From the NCBI RefSeq assembly GCF_003958635.1, contig NZ_RSEK01000016.1, positions 1-32,874 on the forward strand: 32,874 nucleotides of DNA, written 5' to 3'. Under the pieces are notes generated by a model. That model did no database searches. It was not told where the DNA came from and saw nothing but the letters and a program-made list of their open reading frames with translations. This DNA comes from Altericroceibacterium xinjiangense. GTDB lineage: Bacteria > Pseudomonadota > Alphaproteobacteria > Sphingomonadales > Sphingomonadaceae. A program made the translations under genes and the position numbers. Of this stretch, positions 6,093 through 15,481 are shown in pieces; position 1 is the stretch's first letter; each line of letters opens with the position of its first letter.

Positions 6093-9000
6093 ATGGCGGA
6101 CCGACGAGCGTGGTCGCTGCGGATTGATGAGGCAACAACGATCGAGGAGTTACGGGCGCTGGACTGTGAGTTGGTGGCGTTGGATGCGCCATCGACCCGG
6201 CCGCTTCGCTTCAAAATCGGCGCGAAGGTAGCGCGGATGAAGACAATTCCGGTGGTCCCGCCCAGACCCATTCCAGCGTTTGCCGCCGCTTACGACCTAC
6301 CAACGCCGGATGGACGCTGGCTCTACCGCTATCGCCTGACGACTCAAGCTTTCGAGCGGCTGCAGGCCGATCTTGCCTGCCAGACTCTGCCCCGGCTCGA
6401 GCGGGCGCCATGGCCGGCCTTGTTCGTGCTCTGGGCCTCAGAATGGTTCCGCCGCTGTTATCGGGGGGGCGGGCATCGTTGGGCCGATCTTGCCGCCGCC
6501 CTGCACGTGCCGGAAGATCAGGCCATATTCCGCCGATTGACCGCCAGCGGCCTCTTGCAATGGCGGCGGCCAGTTCTGGCCACCGGCTCGCAACACTTCC
6601 TCGGCACTCTTGCGCGCGAGGGCGGGTTCCCGACGGCGGCCTTGGAGGATGGCGGTAGCGGCTGGGCACATGGCGCGCTGGCCGCGATTGTAGGGCCACT
6701 ACTCGCGGAACCGGCGGCGGGTGAGGAACGGGCGCAGGAACTGGCCGCCCTGCAGCGCGGTCGGCTGCCGCAGTTGTTCCGGGATGACGAGTTCATCGCG
6801 CTGTGCGTCGATCTGGCGCTGGCCGTGGTGCGGTTGCGGCGGGAGGCGGATGGGCCGGCGGCAGCGGCCGACCTGCCCGTGGTCGCCTGGCTGGAGCTGA
6901 ACCGCGCCGGCTGGCAGGAGACTCTTCCGCTGAGCACGAGCGACGGGGCCGCCGGTGCGCTGGTCGAGCGGCTGATGAAGGTCGTCGCGGCCTCCGACGC
7001 GGCGGTGACGGTCGAGCGGTACCTGCTGCGGGATGGCGGGAGCTGGGCGGAGGCGGCGCAGGTGTCGTTGGACGGGGCGCTCGACCCGACGGCGACGCGT
7101 GGGCTTGATCCGTCGCTTGGCCGGTTGCGAGTGTTCGCCGCGGGCGAGATGGCGCGCAGCCTGCCGGGCGAACTGGCGCTAGTGGATGCGCCGGGCGAAG
7201 GCGAAACGGCGTGGACCGCGCGTTCGACCCGCCGAGCGCGCGGGGTGCAACCAATGCCGTTTGCCGCCGCGATCGAGCTCGATTTCCGATCGGGCGAACA
7301 GCGCGTGGCGCGTGTCGCGCTGGCGGGCGGCAAGCCGCAGCGGGGTGCGCTGATCGTGACGGAGACCGTCGCAGGCGAGCCGGATGCGCCGACCCTGCTG
7401 CGCGTGGTCGGTTCGGGATCGGGAAAGTACCGGGCGGGTACGGTGGTGGTGCAGGTTCCGGCCGAGTGGCGGGTGGACGCGACAAAGGACGAGAGCGTGA
7501 CGCCGCTGGGACGCGGCGTGGGACAGGCCCGGCTGTGGCGGGTGACCGGCGGCGCCTTCGTCACCGACGAGCGGGGCGACCGCTATCGCATCCTGTGCGG
7601 GCAGCCGCGTGACGAGGCGAGCCGGATCGAGCTGGTCGGCAACCGCGTGGGCTGGGCCGAGGCCGCGGGGACGGTGGACCTGTTCGCCGGGCCGCCGCTG
7701 GTGCGCATCGGGGAGGGTGCGCTGCATGTACGCGCCATTGGTGAGCGCAGCTGGCGGGCCGCGCCGCGTACCCTGCCGGTCGGCCATTACGAACTCGGCT
7801 GGCTGCGTGACAAGGTTGTGCAGGACCGGCGGCGGATCGCCGTATTGCCGGCGGGGGCGCAGATGACGCGGAATGGCGGGCACGGTGCCCCGGAATACCG
7901 GATCACCGGCTTCGGCGCGTGCGGGGTCTCTCCGGCGGAAGATGCCCCGGTGCGGGTGGCGGGGGACGGCGTGTGGCGTGTCCGGCCGGGCGCGCCGCCG
8001 GTGCACTGGTTCACCGCGATCATCGACTGGCCCGATGGGCCGGAGCTGCCGGTCAGGATCAATCACCCGGTCGCCGCCGCCATCGCCCGGTGGGACGGGC
8101 AGGTGCTGCCCGATGGCGCACGGGTCACGCTGGCGGATTTGCCTGATCTGGTCGCGATCAATCAGGGCCGGGTGCAGCTGTTCGGCGAATTGCGCCTGCG
8201 CGGGCTGAAGCTGGCGGAGATGAGCTGGGAAGTGGTGGACGAGCTGCCGATGGCCTCTGTCGCCGCGGACATTGCCAGCATGGCGCTGCCCGCCTCCATC
8301 GACGCAGAGGTGCGGCTGGGCATGCATGACGGGATCGAGACCTGGTGGCGGGTGCAGCAATTCGCCCATCAGCTGTCACTGGCGGACGGGCGCGTGCTGG
8401 TGGCCGATGGCGTCGTGGCCGACGGGGCGGAGCTGGTCGGCCGGCGCCTGGCGCAGCCGGCAGTGGAACGCTCGTTCGGCGCCTATTCGCTGCTGACCGA
8501 TGCCAACCATCGTCCGGCCGTGCTGCCGCCGCTGGCGGGGGACTGGTTGGTCTATCTGCGCGCCGGCGGCACGGTGCTGACCCGCCCAAGCTTCCACCGC
8601 GGAAAGGGTGTCGCGGAGCCGGCGGGTCAATTGGGGCAGGCCATGGCGCTGCCGCCGGGCCGCGTGCTGGACGCGGCCCTCGCCGAACTGCTGGCGCTGG
8701 CCGACAGCGACGATGGCGGCGCGGTGCTGGCGGAATTGCTGGCGCTGATCGCGTCGCTTGACGGCCTGCTGCCTGTGACCTTCCGCGTGCTGGAGCTGGC
8801 GGCGGGGCAGCCGGGCGTATTGGCGCGACTGGCCGTGGCCGCGTCACCGGCGCAGCGAGAGGCGGTACTGGCGCTGTCCGATGCGCTGCCCTTCGCGTGG
8901 GCCACCATCGGCCACGATTGCTGGCAGCGGGCGCAGGGTGCCGCCTTTGGCGCCTTGCTGACGCAGCTGGAGGCGCTCGGCGCTGATGCCCCGCGCTTCG

Positions 9001-9374
9001 CCAAGGAAGGCGTGGAGAAGGTGGTGGAGCGATTGTGCGAGCTGGAGCCGTTGCTGGTGCCGGTGCTGCAACCCGGGGATGCGCCGACCATCGCCGAAGC
9101 TGCGCAGGCCTTCGTCCAGCGTGCGCGAGAGCGGATACCGGGTGCATCCCGCAGCCGTTACCGCGATCGCCTGCCGGGGTGCATGCCCGGCTACTTCGAC
9201 CGGTTCGACGACACCATTCTCGACACGCTGGATGCACCCTGCGCCGCGGCGGCGGCCGCCGCCGGGCTATGGATTCCGGCGAGCGGGGACATCCACCACA
9301 TCAAGACTGTGGCCCGCAACTTCCCGACCTATTTCGCCGAAGCCTTCGCGGCCAGCCTCAACGAGTATCGCTGA
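6093..9374 (+). CDS. druH: Druantia type III protein DruH (1093 aa)
   Basis: This is a large cytoplasmic protein with no signal peptide, membrane segment or recognisable catalytic motif. It is called DruH from its size and its tight pairing with a giant DUF1998-type helicase: type III Druantia consists of exactly such a gene plus druE. The N-terminal third has a WLYRYRLTTQAFERL stretch that I associate with the STY4851-type family, from memory and not checked. The middle is rich in short beta-type repeats and Arg/Gly/Val, and the C-terminal 100 residues include HHIKTVARNFPTYFAEAF. The gene ends three bases before druE, so the two are co-translated. The start ATG 6093 is fixed by an in-frame stop at 6075 and an unusual G10 tract instead of a normal binding site. 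GC content is high and uniform. The role within Druantia is unknown. Another partner of a DruE-like helicase would be the alternative. Confidence 0.72.
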   Translation: MADRRAWSLRIDEATTIEELRALDCELVALDAPSTRPLRFKIGAKVARMKTIPVVPPRPIPAFAAAYDLPTPDGRWLYRYRLTTQAFERLQADLACQTLPRLERAPWPALFVLWASEWFRRCYRGGGHRWADLAAALHVPEDQAIFRRLTASGLLQWRRPVLATGSQHFLGTLAREGGFPTAALEDGGSGWAHGALAAIVGPLLAEPAAGEERAQELAALQRGRLPQLFRDDEFIALCVDLALAVVRLRREADGPAAAADLPVVAWLELNRAGWQETLPLSTSDGAAGALVERLMKVVAASDAAVTVERYLLRDGGSWAEAAQVSLDGALDPTATRGLDPSLGRLRVFAAGEMARSLPGELALVDAPGEGETAWTARSTRRARGVQPMPFAAAIELDFRSGEQRVARVALAGGKPQRGALIVTETVAGEPDAPTLLRVVGSGSGKYRAGTVVVQVPAEWRVDATKDESVTPLGRGVGQARLWRVTGGAFVTDERGDRYRILCGQPRDEASRIELVGNRVGWAEAAGTVDLFAGPPLVRIGEGALHVRAIGERSWRAAPRTLPVGHYELGWLRDKVVQDRRRIAVLPAGAQMTRNGGHGAPEYRITGFGACGVSPAEDAPVRVAGDGVWRVRPGAPPVHWFTAIIDWPDGPELPVRINHPVAAAIARWDGQVLPDGARVTLADLPDLVAINQGRVQLFGELRLRGLKLAEMSWEVVDELPMASVAADIASMALPASIDAEVRLGMHDGIETWWRVQQFAHQLSLADGRVLVADGVVADGAELVGRRLAQPAVERSFGAYSLLTDANHRPAVLPPLAGDWLVYLRAGGTVLTRPSFHRGKGVAEPAGQLGQAMALPPGRVLDAALAELLALADSDDGGAVLAELLALIASLDGLLPVTFRVLELAAGQPGVLARLAVAASPAQREAVLALSDALPFAWATIGHDCWQRAQGAAFGALLTQLEALGADAPRFAKEGVEKVVERLCELEPLLVPVLQPGDAPTIAEAAQAFVQRARERIPGASRSRYRDRLPGCMPGYFDRFDDTILDTLDAPCAAAAAAAGLWIPASGDIHHIKTVARNFPTYFAEAFAASLNEYR

Positions 9375-9377
9375 ACT

Positions 9378-12300
9378 ATGCCCCACACCCATTCCCGCCC
9401 CGTCACCGGCCCCCTGCGCACAACCGAGCTGATTCGCCAGCGCACGGTGGAGGCGGTGCTGGGCCAGTCCGGCCTGAACCATCCGGGCTTGGTGGCGGAG
9501 ATCCGGCGGCAGTTCGGGTCCGCTGACCCTGCCACGGGCGCGCTGCTGCGCGAGCCGGTGATCGAGGGCGCGGCGCCGTTCGTCACCAGCGGGCGCACCT
9601 TTGCCGATTGCGCGGGCGCACCGCTGCACCCGGACGTGATCCGCGCCATCGGTAGCGACAGGGCGGGCGAATACCGCTTCCCGCCAGGCGCGCAGCCTTA
9701 CCTGCATCAATTGCAGGCGTGGGAGCATCTGACGGCGGCAGAGCGGCGATCGGTGCTGGTGTCCAGCGGCACCGGATCGGGCAAGACCGAATGTTTCCTG
9801 ATGCCGCTACTGAGCGACCTGGCCACAGAGGCAGAGCAGGCCGGCCGGCTGAGCGGGGTGCGCGCCATCGCGCTGTATCCGCTGAACGCGCTGATCGCCA
9901 GCCAGCAGGAACGGCTGCGCGCCTGGACGGCGCCATTCGGCGGCCGGGTGCGCTTCGGCCTTTATAACGGGCTGACGCCGGAGAAGCTGCCCCGCACCGA
10001 GAAGGCCACCCCCGAGCAGGTGATGGATCGCGAGACGCTGCGCCGCGATCCGCCGCCGATCCTGGTGACCAATGTCACCATGCTGGAATACATGATTGTG
10101 CGGCAGGTCGATCGTCCGCTGGTGGAGAAGAGCCGGGGTCAGCTGCGCTGGATCATCCTGGACGAGGCGCATGGGTATGTCGGGTCCGCGGCGGCGGAGA
10201 TCGCGCTGCTGATCCGCCGGGTGCTGCTGACCTTCGGCGTCAGCGCGCAGAATGTGCGGTTTGTCGCCACCTCCGCCACGATCGGCGGGGAAGGGCGCGA
10301 CGTGACGCACGAACTGCGTAGCTTTCTGCGCGACCTGTCGGGTGTAGCGGAGGACAGGGTGCAGGTGGTGACGGGCACACGCCAGCCCGTGCTGCTGCCG
10401 CAGGCGGCCGGCGACGCGCTGGCGGAGGATGACCTCGCCAGCCGCGACCGCGTTGCCGCCAGTGGCGCGGTGCAGCGCTTCGTTCGCGCGGCGGAGGAAC
10501 GGGGGGTGCCGCTCGCGGAGGCGCGCGCGCTGCTGGCGCCCACCGGGCAGCCGGTGGAGCAGGTGATCGCGGCGGTGGCCGATGATGGAGACCGCAAGCG
10601 CGACCCGCTGCTGCCGCTGCGGATCCACAGCTTCCTGCGCGCGGTGCCGGGGTTGTGGAGCTGTCTCAACCCCGAATGCGGCGGGGCGCCGGCGGGATGG
10701 GCGCTCGGTGCCGTGTTGCCTGAACAGGTCGATGCCTGCCCGGCCTGCACCAGCCCGGTATTCGAGGTGAAGGCCTGCCGCGAATGCGGGGAGCCGTATC
10801 TGGAATGCGAGGAACGCGATGGCCACCTGCGCCCCGTCACCACCCCGCCGACGGTGGACGAGTTCGCCGCCACGATCGAGCGCGAGGGCAGCGACACGGA
10901 CGATGCCGCGCCTTCCGACTATGACTACGAGGTGCAGACCCTCGCTATCGCGGCCCGCCCGCTAGATAGCCGGCGGGAGACGCCGGTGGAGGTCGCCACC
11001 GGCCGCCGGCCCGACCGGGCGGAGGAGGGCACGCGCCCGCTGCCGACCCATCCGGCCGGCCAGTGCGGCAATTGCGGGGCGGCGGACAGTCGGGATGCCG
11101 GGCCGATGCTGCGCCCGTTGCGATACGGTGCGCCGTTCCTGATCGGCAATGCCGCGCCTGTGCTGCTGGACGGGGTGCCGCCGGGCAAGTTCGGGACGCA
11201 GGGCGCCTTCGCCCCGCCGGCAGACGGGCGCCAATTGCTGTCCTTCACCGACAGCCGCCAGGGCACGGCCCGCTTCGCCGCCAACCTGCAGACAAATGCA
11301 GAGCGCGGCTATGTCCGCGGGCATATCTATCATGCGGTGCAGGGCAGCATGGCCGGCGGCGGGGCGGAGGATCCGCAGGTGGTGAAGCTGCGGGCAGAGA
11401 TTGCCACGCTGGAGCCGGTCGCCGCTACTGCGCCGGCTATCGCCGAACTGCTTGCGGGCAAGCAGATCGAACTGACGGCACTGATGCAGCCCCGCACCGA
11501 CGGCCTGACCTGGAACGACCTGAAATCCCGGCTTGCCGATGCCGTGCCGGTGAAAAAGTGGATGCTGGACGTCTGGCGGAGTCGGGACGAGCGGTACCGC
11601 GATCCGCTGGTGTTTGCCGAATTCCTGCTGCTGCGTGAATTCGCCCGCCGCCCGCGCCGGGGCAACACCAGCGAGACGCTGGGGCTGGCGCGACTGCGCT
11701 TCGATGCAATCGATCGGGTGAGCCGGGTGCCCGATGTGCTGGCCGAACGCGGCTTCGGCCTCGCCGACTGGCAGGGCCTGCTCTATTCCATCATCGACAT
11801 GACGGTGCGCGGCAATGCCGCGATTCGGGCGGACTGGGGTGATCTGCACTGGCTGCACACCGGCCGGCCGCTCTCCACCCTGCTGGAACCCGGCCGCAAG
11901 GCCGAGGCGCGACGCGAACTGCAATGGCCTTCGATCGGCCCCAAGTCGCACAACCCGTCCAACCTCTTGCTGATCCTGGAACAGGCGCTTCGGCTGGACC
12001 GGCACGAGGCGCAGGATCGGGCGCGGCTGAATGCGGTGCTGGAGGCGGCCTGGACCGCATTGCACCCGCTGTTCCACGATGCGACCCGCCCCGGTCTGGC
12101 GCTCGATTTCGGCAGGGCACATGTGGCGCCGGTGGTCAACGCCTGGCGCTGCCCCGTCACCCGCCGCGTGCTGTCGTACCTGGCGCTCGGCCGCACGCAA
12201 TACGGCCATCGGGAGCATCTGAAGACTGCCGGCGAGACGCCGCAGCCGCTCAGCTTCCCGCGCCTGCCACTGACCTTTCCTGCCGCCGCCGAACAGATTG

Positions 12301-15300
12301 AGGTGATCCGCGGCTGGCTGGAGAGCGACCCGCAGGTGGCGGCTTTGCGCCAGCAGGGCGTGTGGTCCAACCTGCACGACCGGGTGGCGCTGTTCTCCCC
12401 CTATCTGCGCGCGGCCGAACATTCCGCGCAGCAGCCGCCCGCGCGACTGCGCCGGTTCGAAGGGGCGTTCAAGCAGGGGGAGATCAACATCCTCAACTGC
12501 TCCACCACGATGGAGATGGGGGTCGATATCGGCTCCGTCTCCGCGGTGATGATGACCAATGTGCCGCCGGCGCTGGCCAATTACCGGCAGCGCGTGGGGC
12601 GTGCCGGGCGGCGGCGGCAGGGCTTCGCGTCCTCGCTCACCTACACCCGCGCCACCCCGCTGGACCGGGAGGCGTTCCATGACCCGCAAGCGTACCTCGC
12701 CCGGCAGACCCGCGCGCCGCGCGTGCAGCTGGACAGCCGCCGCATCGTGCAGCGCCACGTCAATGCGCTGCTGCTGGCTCGCTGGTTCGCCGTTGCCGGG
12801 GGCGAGGCGCTGAAGACGCGGGTGGGCGATTTCTTGGGCCTGCCGGCGGAACTGGCGCAGTCGCGGGCGGAGGCTCCGCCCGTCGCCAACTGCCTCACCT
12901 GGCTGGATGCACCCACCACGCGCGAGGCGCTGGACGGCGAAGTGGAGCAATTGGTGCAAGGTTCCGTGCTGGCGGGGGACCGCACGCTGTTCACCGCCGC
13001 GCGCGCTGCGCTGCAGGTGGCGTGGGACGCGGCGGCGGCCGAATGGGAGGTGATCCAGCAGCAGGCGATCGGCCTGCCCAAGGAGGCGCAGGCGAGCCTG
13101 GGGTATCAGCTGAAGCGGCTGGTGCGCGACAATCTGTTGAAGGAGCTGGGCTATCGCGGCTTTCTTCCCGCGCATGGATTCCCCACCGGCGTGGTGCCGT
13201 TCGTGAATGACGACCGGGCGCCGGGCGACGAGGATGCGGGGGAGGATGGCAGCCGCCGCCGGCGCAGCTTCCCCACTCGCACGCTGGACATCGCCATCCA
13301 CGATTACGCACCGGGGGCAGAGGTGGTAGTGGATGGGCTGGTCTACCGCTCCGCCGGGGTGACGCTGAATTGGCAGCGCCCGGCCGACGACAGGGAGGCG
13401 CGCGAGGTGCAGAGCCTGCGCACCTTCTGGAGCTGCGGCGAATGCGGTGCGGGCGATTGCGGCAGCGTGGCGCCGGACCATTGCCCGCAATGCCGGGCGG
13501 ACATCGGCGTGGATCGTCAGCGGCCATACCTGGAACCGGCCGGCTTCACTGCCGACATGGCGGAGCAGCCGCATGCCGACACTGACGAGGTCACCTATGT
13601 CGAGCCGGAGGTGGCGCAGATCGTGGTGCGCGGCGCCGCCTGGTCGCCGATGGCCGATCCGGCACAAGGGCGGCTGCGGGCCAGTGCGGACGGGCTGGTG
13701 TTCTATTCCTCACGCGGCCCGAACAAACAGGGCTACCATGTTTGTCTGGAATGCGGCCGCGCCGGTGCCGCGGCACAGGAGGGGCAGCCGCATGCGTTGA
13801 AGGACCATGCGCCGCTGCGCTTCACGAAGCGGGCGGCGGACGGGCGCTGCCCCGGCAATGACAAGCCGTTCAAGATCACCCAGCCCATCGCGCTAGGATA
13901 CCAGACGGTGACCGATGTGGTGGAGCTGCAGCCGGTCGGCCTGCCGGATGAGGGCGCAGCATGGGCGGCGGTGTCGGCCTCGCGGGAGGCGCTATGCCGG
14001 CAGCTAGGGATCGAGACGGGCGAGCTGGGCATGGCCGTGCGCCGCGCTGCGACGCCGCTGGGGCAGGTGACGCATTCGCTGTTCCTGTACGATCGCGCAT
14101 CTGGCGGCGCGGGCTTCGCCCCGCAGGCCGTGCCCTTGTACGATGCTCTGCTGCGCGAGGCGGCGCGAGTGCTCGACTGCCCCGCACCGGGCTGCGAGCG
14201 CGGCTGTTCGGCTTGTGTGCTGACGGCGGACCTGTACCAGCAGGCGCAGATCATCGACCGCAAGGCAGCGCTGGAATGGGTCCGGCACGCGCTGACCGCG
14301 CTGGCCGGGGTGGCGGATGCGGACCGGATCGGGCCGGATGCTGCGCTGTCCCGCTCCGTCGCCGATGCGCTGACTGACACGGTGGATCGCGGGGCGCGGC
14401 AGGTGGCCTTGTGGCTGGGCGAGGGCAGCGATGTTGCCCTGCTGGGCACGGGGCGCATCGCCGATCTGGCGCGGCGGGTGGGCGACCGCGGGGCGCAGCT
14501 GGCGCTGGTGGTGGCGCCGGACTGGCTGGAGCGGCTGGACGCGGCGCAAAAGCTGGCGCTGCGTGACGCGGCGCTGCGACTGGGCGTGACCTTGCGCCGG
14601 GGGACCACGCCGGCCTTCCCCAACGGTGCCACCGCCCTTGCCGCGACGGAACGGCACCTGTGGGCATCGCGTGACTACGCCCCCGCGCAGGCTGGGCCGG
14701 ACTGGGGCGAGGGGCAGGCGCATCCGGTGGTGCGGATCGCCGCACCGGCCCTGCCGCTGACGCCGGCGATCGACCTTGCCACGCTGCTGCCCGCCAGCGG
14801 CACCCGCTATCTGGAGATCGCCGGGGAGCTGGACGGTCCGCTAACCGGTTTCGGCCTGCGGTTCGCGGCGCTGCTGGCGCCGTTGGTGCGGCAGGCCGGG
14901 GGTACGGGCGCGCCCGTGTCGCTGACCTATAATGACCGCTATCTCCGCTCCCCGCTGGCGGTGCGGTTAATGGCCGACACGGTGGCGGCCCTGCGCGACG
15001 TGCTAGCGGGGCCAGGCACCGCGGTGCCGGTGCGGGTGGTGAGTGAGCCGGTGCAGCGGAGCGACCGTCAGCCTTTCGCGCCCGAGCATGACTGGCAATA
15101 TGCGAAGGACCGTGAGGATGTGGTGCTGGCCCTCCTGGCGGCGCGCGGTTTCGCGGGTGAACTGGTGGAGCGGGGTGCCGCGCACGGCCGGGTGCTGACG
15201 CTGGCCTTTGCCGGCGGCGCGATCGTGCGGGTGGTACTGGACCAGGGCTTCGGTCCGTGGCGTGCGCCGCGTTATGCCAAGTGGCCCTATTTCGGTGATG

Positions 15301-15386
15301 GCGTGGACCGGCAGATCACCGAGGCAGAGCGGTTCAACGCCGTGATCGAGGCGCGCGGGGCCACTTACTGCGTCGTCACCGGATGA
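9378..15386 (+). CDS. druE: Druantia helicase DruE, DEAH box with DUF1998-like region (2002 aa)
   Basis: This is a superfamily 2 helicase of unusual size. Motifs in order are Walker A SSGTGSGKTE (K136), DEAH (262-265) in WIILDEAHGYVG, SAT (299-301), then the second RecA lobe with STTMEMGVDIG and QRVGRAGRR (1071-1079). Between and after the lobes lie several Cys pairs resembling zinc ribbons: near 429-475 (CLNPECG, CPAC, CREC), near 690 (CGNCG), around 1350-1380 (CGECG, CPQC) and CLECG. A final cluster, C1601, C1606, C1610 and C1613, has the look of the DUF1998 region. About 390 residues follow without a motif I can name. The length matches DruE, the one component common to all Druantia types, here in the type III pairing with druH. 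The gene probably acts on phage DNA in the cytoplasm. The ATG is three bases after the druH stop. The large minus-strand frame across it is a codon-bias shadow. Confidence 0.82.
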   Translation: MPHTHSRPVTGPLRTTELIRQRTVEAVLGQSGLNHPGLVAEIRRQFGSADPATGALLREPVIEGAAPFVTSGRTFADCAGAPLHPDVIRAIGSDRAGEYRFPPGAQPYLHQLQAWEHLTAAERRSVLVSSGTGSGKTECFLMPLLSDLATEAEQAGRLSGVRAIALYPLNALIASQQERLRAWTAPFGGRVRFGLYNGLTPEKLPRTEKATPEQVMDRETLRRDPPPILVTNVTMLEYMIVRQVDRPLVEKSRGQLRWIILDEAHGYVGSAAAEIALLIRRVLLTFGVSAQNVRFVATSATIGGEGRDVTHELRSFLRDLSGVAEDRVQVVTGTRQPVLLPQAAGDALAEDDLASRDRVAASGAVQRFVRAAEERGVPLAEARALLAPTGQPVEQVIAAVADDGDRKRDPLLPLRIHSFLRAVPGLWSCLNPECGGAPAGWALGAVLPEQVDACPACTSPVFEVKACRECGEPYLECEERDGHLRPVTTPPTVDEFAATIEREGSDTDDAAPSDYDYEVQTLAIAARPLDSRRETPVEVATGRRPDRAEEGTRPLPTHPAGQCGNCGAADSRDAGPMLRPLRYGAPFLIGNAAPVLLDGVPPGKFGTQGAFAPPADGRQLLSFTDSRQGTARFAANLQTNAERGYVRGHIYHAVQGSMAGGGAEDPQVVKLRAEIATLEPVAATAPAIAELLAGKQIELTALMQPRTDGLTWNDLKSRLADAVPVKKWMLDVWRSRDERYRDPLVFAEFLLLREFARRPRRGNTSETLGLARLRFDAIDRVSRVPDVLAERGFGLADWQGLLYSIIDMTVRGNAAIRADWGDLHWLHTGRPLSTLLEPGRKAEARRELQWPSIGPKSHNPSNLLLILEQALRLDRHEAQDRARLNAVLEAAWTALHPLFHDATRPGLALDFGRAHVAPVVNAWRCPVTRRVLSYLALGRTQYGHREHLKTAGETPQPLSFPRLPLTFPAAAEQIEVIRGWLESDPQVAALRQQGVWSNLHDRVALFSPYLRAAEHSAQQPPARLRRFEGAFKQGEINILNCSTTMEMGVDIGSVSAVMMTNVPPALANYRQRVGRAGRRRQGFASSLTYTRATPLDREAFHDPQAYLARQTRAPRVQLDSRRIVQRHVNALLLARWFAVAGGEALKTRVGDFLGLPAELAQSRAEAPPVANCLTWLDAPTTREALDGEVEQLVQGSVLAGDRTLFTAARAALQVAWDAAAAEWEVIQQQAIGLPKEAQASLGYQLKRLVRDNLLKELGYRGFLPAHGFPTGVVPFVNDDRAPGDEDAGEDGSRRRRSFPTRTLDIAIHDYAPGAEVVVDGLVYRSAGVTLNWQRPADDREAREVQSLRTFWSCGECGAGDCGSVAPDHCPQCRADIGVDRQRPYLEPAGFTADMAEQPHADTDEVTYVEPEVAQIVVRGAAWSPMADPAQGRLRASADGLVFYSSRGPNKQGYHVCLECGRAGAAAQEGQPHALKDHAPLRFTKRAADGRCPGNDKPFKITQPIALGYQTVTDVVELQPVGLPDEGAAWAAVSASREALCRQLGIETGELGMAVRRAATPLGQVTHSLFLYDRASGGAGFAPQAVPLYDALLREAARVLDCPAPGCERGCSACVLTADLYQQAQIIDRKAALEWVRHALTALAGVADADRIGPDAALSRSVADALTDTVDRGARQVALWLGEGSDVALLGTGRIADLARRVGDRGAQLALVVAPDWLERLDAAQKLALRDAALRLGVTLRRGTTPAFPNGATALAATERHLWASRDYAPAQAGPDWGEGQAHPVVRIAAPALPLTPAIDLATLLPASGTRYLEIAGELDGPLTGFGLRFAALLAPLVRQAGGTGAPVSLTYNDRYLRSPLAVRLMADTVAALRDVLAGPGTAVPVRVVSEPVQRSDRQPFAPEHDWQYAKDREDVVLALLAARGFAGELVERGAAHGRVLTLAFAGGAIVRVVLDQGFGPWRAPRYAKWPYFGDGVDRQITEAERFNAVIEARGATYCVVTG

Positions 15387-15481
15387 CATTGCCTGCCGCG
15401 ATTGAGCGCGATAGCATTGATAACCGGGCATGGCTAATAGCGAGCGCGGAAGCGCCGCGCACGGGCCAAAGGGGGTTGTAG
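15387..15481 (+). promoter_or_regulatory. druE-zorA gap with a hairpin before the zorA binding site
   Basis: This 95-base spacer is the only joint of more than three bases in the six-gene run. It contains a perfect six-pair hairpin (GCGCGG, loop AAGCG, CCGCGC, 15444-15460) followed eight bases later by the AAAGGGGG binding site (15468-15475). There is no T-run, so it does not look like a simple terminator. It may hold a separate zorA promoter, which I cannot identify by motif. Confidence 0.35.

Noticed and set aside
10962-13667. A 901-codon minus-strand open frame inside druE
   Set aside because: It mirrors the strong third-position GC bias of druE. It is His/Arg/Gly-rich without any motif, while druE has all its helicase motifs in frame.
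6093-15386. druH-druE as a DISARM or Dpd system
   Set aside because: No methyltransferase, PLD-type or queuosine-insertion genes are adjacent. Only the two-gene pairing of a giant DUF1998 helicase with a motif-poor partner is present, which matches Druantia III.
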